DNA of 64,000 nt from UBA695 sp042691655 (GTDB taxonomy: Bacteria > Verrucomicrobiota > Verrucomicrobiia > Chthoniobacterales > Chthoniobacteraceae). Shown here piece by piece: positions 60,797 to 64,000 of the stretch. The stretch's first letter is position 1, and the number at the start of each line of letters is the position of its first letter. The stretch spans positions 1,054,001 to 1,118,000 of the forward strand of contig CP170506.1 in NCBI GenBank assembly GCA_042691655.1. Direction: 5' to 3'. Below the pieces are notes generated by a model. It saw only the letters and a list, made by a program, of their open reading frames with translations, was not told the DNA's origin and searched no databases. The position numbers and the translations under genes were made by a program.

Positions 60797-61459
60797 ATGG
60801 AGAGTGGGAACACTGAGTCTTTGATCGAGGCCGACGACGGCGCACCGAAACAGTTGGAGCTGGTGCCGTCGACGGAGATGCCCGCCGCCTTTTTTTGTGA
60901 TGGGGAGAATGGGCCGAGAGGTGACTTCACCGCCGCGCGCCTTTTTTCGCAGCATCCGGACAAGTACCGAGCAATCATTGGATTGGTGGCTGAGGGAAGC
61001 TATAGCATCCGCGCCATTTGTCGGGCTCTCAGGATCAGTAAAAACACGGTACAGGCTGTTTGTGCGCGTGAAGGGATCGCTCTGGCGAAGGCCAAGGATG
61101 CCGTGCTGAAGGATTACAAGCTCGTGGAGCGCCTTGCTCTGGAGCGGCTGGTGGACGATATGGACTCCCTGAAGCCGGAGGCGCTGGCGATGCTCCTTGG
61201 CATTGTGCGGGACAAGATTGCGACGATGGAGGGCACGCCGACGACCATCGTGGGGCATCTCCATGCCCAGGCTCCCATCGATGACATCAACAAATTTATA
61301 GACGCACTCCCAGGGGTTGACGGAAATGTGATCGAAAGCGAGACGGAGGAAGGCGCTCCCCACACCGGTGTGGGCGAGGGAAATGATTCTGCAATGGCGC
61401 GCAGTGATGAGGCTGGCGACCTGGGCGAGACCGAGGCGAAAGGAGGGTCAAATGATTAG
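60797..61459 (+). CDS. Phage helix-turn-helix protein
   Basis: 220 residues from ATG 60797 (MESGNTESLIEADDGAPKQL). A helix-turn-helix (YSIRAICRALRISKNTVQAV) is followed by a helical region (LVERLALERLVDDMDSLKPE) and an acidic tail. It resembles small-terminase or replication-control proteins, but its place among early genes argues against terminase. The upstream frame to 60650 is antisense or shifted sequence of the previous gene. A hairpin with a T-tract (60761-60786) precedes the start. Confidence 0.5.
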   Translation: MESGNTESLIEADDGAPKQLELVPSTEMPAAFFCDGENGPRGDFTAARLFSQHPDKYRAIIGLVAEGSYSIRAICRALRISKNTVQAVCAREGIALAKAKDAVLKDYKLVERLALERLVDDMDSLKPEALAMLLGIVRDKIATMEGTPTTIVGHLHAQAPIDDINKFIDALPGVDGNVIESETEEGAPHTGVGEGNDSAMARSDEAGDLGETEAKGGSND

Positions 61460-61712
61460 CTATCAGATGTTCCCTACTGTGATTCCCGATTTTGATACGG
61501 GCTTTGATACGGGTACGGCATTTGCAGCCGGGTCCGAAGGCCAAGCCCGACCGGCAGCGCGGCGCGACAAGGGGGGGGCGGGGGGTCCCGTTTTTGAGGG
61601 GGGGGCCTGTGCGCGCCATCGGTCGACGAACAGAGAATTTTTGGCCAAGGGATTCGGTCTGGGCGTGTGCCCGTCCTCCTCCATGGCCCCAAGAACAACG
61701 GTAAAACTATGA
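61452..61712 (+). CDS. Phage hypothetical protein with G-run low complexity
   Basis: 86 residues. The start is supported by AGGAGGG (61441-61447) and by overlap with the previous stop; its own stop overlaps the next start (ATGA at 61709-61712). The middle is coded by three G-runs of six to eight (about 61569-61605), giving Gly-rich sequence, so length errors there could hide a frameshift. N-terminus MISYQMFPTVIPDFDTGFDT; no domain. Confidence 0.45.
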   Translation: MISYQMFPTVIPDFDTGFDTGTAFAAGSEGQARPAARRDKGGAGGPVFEGGACARHRSTNREFLAKGFGLGVCPSSSMAPRTTVKL

Positions 61713-62173
61713 GCGATATTCTTGAATCAGATTTGGCGCGTGAGCTTGGCCTCAAAAAGGATGAGATCCGCGATCTGCGAAAAAAACACCTGGCCGCCGG
61801 GGACTTCTCCTTTAGCAAGAGCGGCATCACGATCCTAGAGGCCGCTGCAAACCGCATTCGCGCGGCGTTTGGTGCCGCGAAAAAAGAGGGCGGCGAGTTG
61901 CCATTGATCGCCAGCACGCCCCCGCCTTCGGAAAAAAAAGGCGGGCCGGAAATGGCCTCTCGCGAACCCGTGACGCTGTGGGTGAAGCGATGCCCGCTCA
62001 ATATCCACATTGTCGAGTGCTGCCTCAACAAGGAGCTGGCGGGCGACGTCGTGCGCGTGCGCGTGCGCTCCAGCGCCAATTTCATCCCGAAGATGGAGAT
62101 CCGCGCTCTGCACGAATCAGGGACGCTCTACAGCCTCGTGGGCCGGTGCCCGCGCTACCGGGGACGCTTCTAG
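61709..62173 (+). CDS. Phage hypothetical protein
   Basis: 154 residues from ATG 61709. The N-terminal helices (LARELGLKKDEIRDLRKKHL) look like a small helix-turn-helix or oligomerisation unit, and the C-terminus is basic and beta-rich (VVRVRVRSSANFIPKMEIRA). The next gene starts directly after the stop. Located just before the replication gene. Confidence 0.5.
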   Translation: MSDILESDLARELGLKKDEIRDLRKKHLAAGDFSFSKSGITILEAAANRIRAAFGAAKKEGGELPLIASTPPPSEKKGGPEMASREPVTLWVKRCPLNIHIVECCLNKELAGDVVRVRVRSSANFIPKMEIRALHESGTLYSLVGRCPRYRGRF

Positions 62174-63256
62174 ATGGATGCCAAAATCTCCAGCGAATTT
62201 TGGGAGGATGAATCCATCGGCGAACTGCCGCCGGAGTGCAAGCTTTGCGCCTTGTGGCTGATGACCAACAGTCGGCGGAAGCTCTCCGGTTACGTCGAAA
62301 TCAGCGAGCGCGTGTTCAAATTTCACACCGGATTGGACATGAAGGACCTTGGAAGGACCTTGGAAGCCCTCCCCAAGACCTTCGTGAAGGTTGGTAAGGG
62401 GGTATGGATTCGTAACTTTATCCGGCGGCAATTCGGGGCCAAAGGGAATCTTGTTAGGTCCAACTGCGCCAAGGCTTTATGCAATGAAATCGAAGGGCTT
62501 GGAGTCCTTGGTTTCAGCCAACTGGTTACCAAGGAATATCCTGAGCTTGGTCCTTTGCTTTCCTCTTCTTTTGATTCCTCAAAAAACAAGCCCCTTGCAA
62601 GCCCCTCTGGAGGGGTAAGAGAAGAGAAGAGTAGAGTAGAGAAGAGTAGAGCATCTGGAAGGGGTGTAGGGGAAACCGCCGTTCAGGGCGAATTTTTGGG
62701 CGATGGCGAGCCCGTTTCGGTTGATCCCACTTCCATCCCAGAGGGCTCCCAAAATTTCGCGAAAAAAAACCCGGCCGTCGAAAACGAAAAAAAAGACGCG
62801 GCGGGAGCGGTGCCCTTTCCCGAGCAGCGCGCACGGTTCGCGGCGATTTTCGAGCGGCCCGCCGGGGCGCAATGGAGCAACATGGAGATGGTCATGCTCA
62901 GCCAGGCGCAGCCGGTCATGGAGGTGGATTTAAAGCTGATCGAATGGCGCTACCGCCAGCCGGAGGAAGAGGGCGACCCGCACCGCCGGAAACTGCACAC
63001 GCTGCTTGAGAACCTGCCCGGCGAGATCGACGCGGCCCGGGCGCAATTCAAGCGCCTTGGCGGTGCGCCCGCCCCGACCACCCCCCGCAAGGTGCCGCGG
63101 CTCTGGCGCGAAATTTTGGAAAAAGAATACCGGCGGCCAGAGGACTCCACCTGGCAGCTTCCACCCAGCTTCTTTGACCTCCCACCGTCCACCCAGGACT
63201 TCGTTTGGGAGAAGCAAAGGGAAACCGACGAACAACAAGAAACCTGCGAACAATGA
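62174..63256 (+). CDS. Phage replication initiation-like protein
   Basis: 360 residues. The N-terminal winged-helix-like region (FWEDESIGELPPECKLCALW, MTNSRRKLSGYVEISERVFK) has the layout of phage O/DnaD-type replication proteins that begin with a WxDxxx..LSxxxK..WLYLLTNP-like unit. A Ser/Lys-rich linker with a short DNA repeat (AGAG/TAGAG near 62,620-62,650) separates it from a C-terminal helical part. It would recruit the host helicase to a phage origin; inferred. Confidence 0.55.
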   Translation: MDAKISSEFWEDESIGELPPECKLCALWLMTNSRRKLSGYVEISERVFKFHTGLDMKDLGRTLEALPKTFVKVGKGVWIRNFIRRQFGAKGNLVRSNCAKALCNEIEGLGVLGFSQLVTKEYPELGPLLSSSFDSSKNKPLASPSGGVREEKSRVEKSRASGRGVGETAVQGEFLGDGEPVSVDPTSIPEGSQNFAKKNPAVENEKKDAAGAVPFPEQRARFAAIFERPAGAQWSNMEMVMLSQAQPVMEVDLKLIEWRYRQPEEEGDPHRRKLHTLLENLPGEIDAARAQFKRLGGAPAPTTPRKVPRLWREILEKEYRRPEDSTWQLPPSFFDLPPSTQDFVWEKQRETDEQQETCEQ

Positions 63257-63726
63257 ATACTGAAAACATCGTGATTTACGGCGGCCAAAGGGCCGGAAAG
63301 ACCAATGCTCTGTACGCCCAGATAATGGCCGAAGTACCAGTGGCGCTGAGCGTGCGCCAGCCGTGGGCCTGGCTCATCGTGGCCGGGCATAAGGACATCG
63401 AGAACCGCACCTGGTCGACGGGCTTCCGGGGCCGAGTGCTGATCCATGCCGGAAAAAAATACGGTCCGACCGAAAAAGAAGACGCGCGGATTGTTGAACG
63501 CGACATGGGTATCCACATCCCCGAAACGCTCCGGCTCGGCGGCATCGTGGGCGCGGTTGAGATCGTGGACTGTGTGACCCAATCGGATTCCCCATGGTTC
63601 CGCAATGACGGTTACGGGTTCGTCCTGCGCCACGCGGTGGAGCTGCCATTCCGGCCGCTGGTCGGACGGCTTGGGTTCTTCAACGTCCGGGGAGACCGCA
63701 GCTTTATGGCAAAGGAGGTTGCGTAA
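63253..63726 (+). CDS. ASCH-domain protein with an N-terminal P-loop-like motif
   Basis: 157 residues. The start ATG 63253 overlaps the previous stop (ATGA). Residues 5-20 read IVIYGGQRAGKTNALYAQIM, with GGQRAGKT like a Walker A loop, but no room for a full NTPase. From residue ~30 the ASCH domain begins (ALSVRQPWAWLIVAGHKDIE, RTWSTGFRGRVLIHAGKK). ASCH domains bind RNA or modified nucleosides; in phages several such proteins act on modified bases. The combination with a P-loop remnant is unusual. Confidence 0.72.
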   Translation: MNTENIVIYGGQRAGKTNALYAQIMAEVPVALSVRQPWAWLIVAGHKDIENRTWSTGFRGRVLIHAGKKYGPTEKEDARIVERDMGIHIPETLRLGGIVGAVEIVDCVTQSDSPWFRNDGYGFVLRHAVELPFRPLVGRLGFFNVRGDRSFMAKEVA

Positions 63727-64000
63727 TGGAAATCAAGAAATGCCCTTACTGTGGAAGCGCCGAGTGCTCCTACAAATCATCGAGTTCCAAGCGCGTGTTT
63801 AATTGCGGAACCCGCATCTGGACTTGGTTTTACTCTTCAGAAAAAGAGCGCTTGCATCGACGTGGCGGCGACTGCTACCGCCGTGAAATTCACCGTTTGA
63901 AAAATGGAACGGCAACGGCATCACTTGATTGTAAGATCGAGGGAAGCGAACTGGTCATCAGAATTGGTGTCAAAACGCTGGCTTGGGCGAGCCAAGAGAA
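63726..64000 (+). CDS. Zinc-ribbon phage protein (partial)
   Basis: Starts at ATG 63726 overlapping the previous stop (TAATG) and is open to the window edge. MEIKKCPYCGSAECSYKSSS, followed by SKRVFNCGT, has the CxxC...C pattern of Lar-like or zinc-ribbon phage proteins. The remaining visible part has no recognised domain. Confidence 0.6.
   Translation, partial: MEIKKCPYCGSAECSYKSSSSKRVFNCGTRIWTWFYSSEKERLHRRGGDCYRREIHRLKNGTATASLDCKIEGSELVIRIGVKTLAWASQE

Noticed and set aside
56488..64000. Anti-CRISPR or defence genes among the small phage genes
   Set aside because: Several small genes have no known domain, but nothing specific points to these roles.

Overview
The window looks like chromosomal DNA of a Verrucomicrobiota-type bacterium. 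This is inferred from a PEP-CTERM protein with autotransporter-type repeats, a polysaccharide-degradation operon, tandem M56/BlaI-type genes and RHS/PA14 proteins; no rRNA is present to confirm it. Several genes are broken by one base, at least two of them in mononucleotide runs, so assembly errors are a live possibility throughout.

Layout: (1) 1-10.8 kb: sugar/polysaccharide cluster. A LacI-type regulator tail and a Gfo/Idh/MocA oxidoreductase face a four-gene minus-strand operon (GPH/MFS sugar transporter, SGNH hydrolase, heparinase-like giant protein, GH130 phosphorylase); a second Gfo/Idh/MocA gene diverges from it. An 11-bp-phased TGTAT direct repeat precedes the transporter and also the next gene. 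(2) 10.9-13.4 kb: a PEP-CTERM surface protein with a clear terminator. (3) 13.7-17.6 kb: a phage tail-module remnant, cut off at about 17,620 where an RHS/PA14 gene fragment (to 19.8 kb) is fused onto it. (4) 19.9-25.6 kb: a BlaI-type repressor and two M56 membrane proteins, one fused to a secretin-like domain, the other with a broken HExxH motif. (5) 25.8-29.8 kb: hypothetical genes and an eroded copy of a ClpP-like gene. (6) 30.0-44.6 kb: a large NAD+/ADP-ribose island (pnuC-nadR facing pncB-nadE-NUDIX-nadD-crystallin J1-like-nrtR-kptA-pncA-macrodomain-draG). draG is split by an IS66 element that itself carries a nested IS4-family element. (7) 44.6-47.3 kb: a TPR-membrane protein and a TPR-AAA+ ATPase, convergent with the island. 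(8) 47.4-53.0 kb: conjugation-like genes (ClpP-like, TraG/VirD4-like coupling ATPase, small membrane proteins) and hypothetical genes, ended by an ISL3 element. (9) 54.3-64.0 kb: tRNA-Thr followed by the early region of a prophage (integrase, XRE repressor, small early genes, replication protein, ASCH protein).

The most coherent system is the NAD island. It holds every step to remake NAD from nicotinamide or nicotinate, an uptake/kinase branch for nicotinamide riboside, an NAD-consuming RNA 2'-phosphotransferase, three ADP-ribose-type hydrolases (NUDIX, macrodomain, DraG), a crystallin J1-like protein and an NrtR regulator. Two short palindromes of the form GTGTAA-n-TTACAC lie in front of its plus-strand units. 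Together they would form a closed NAD/ADP-ribose cycle.
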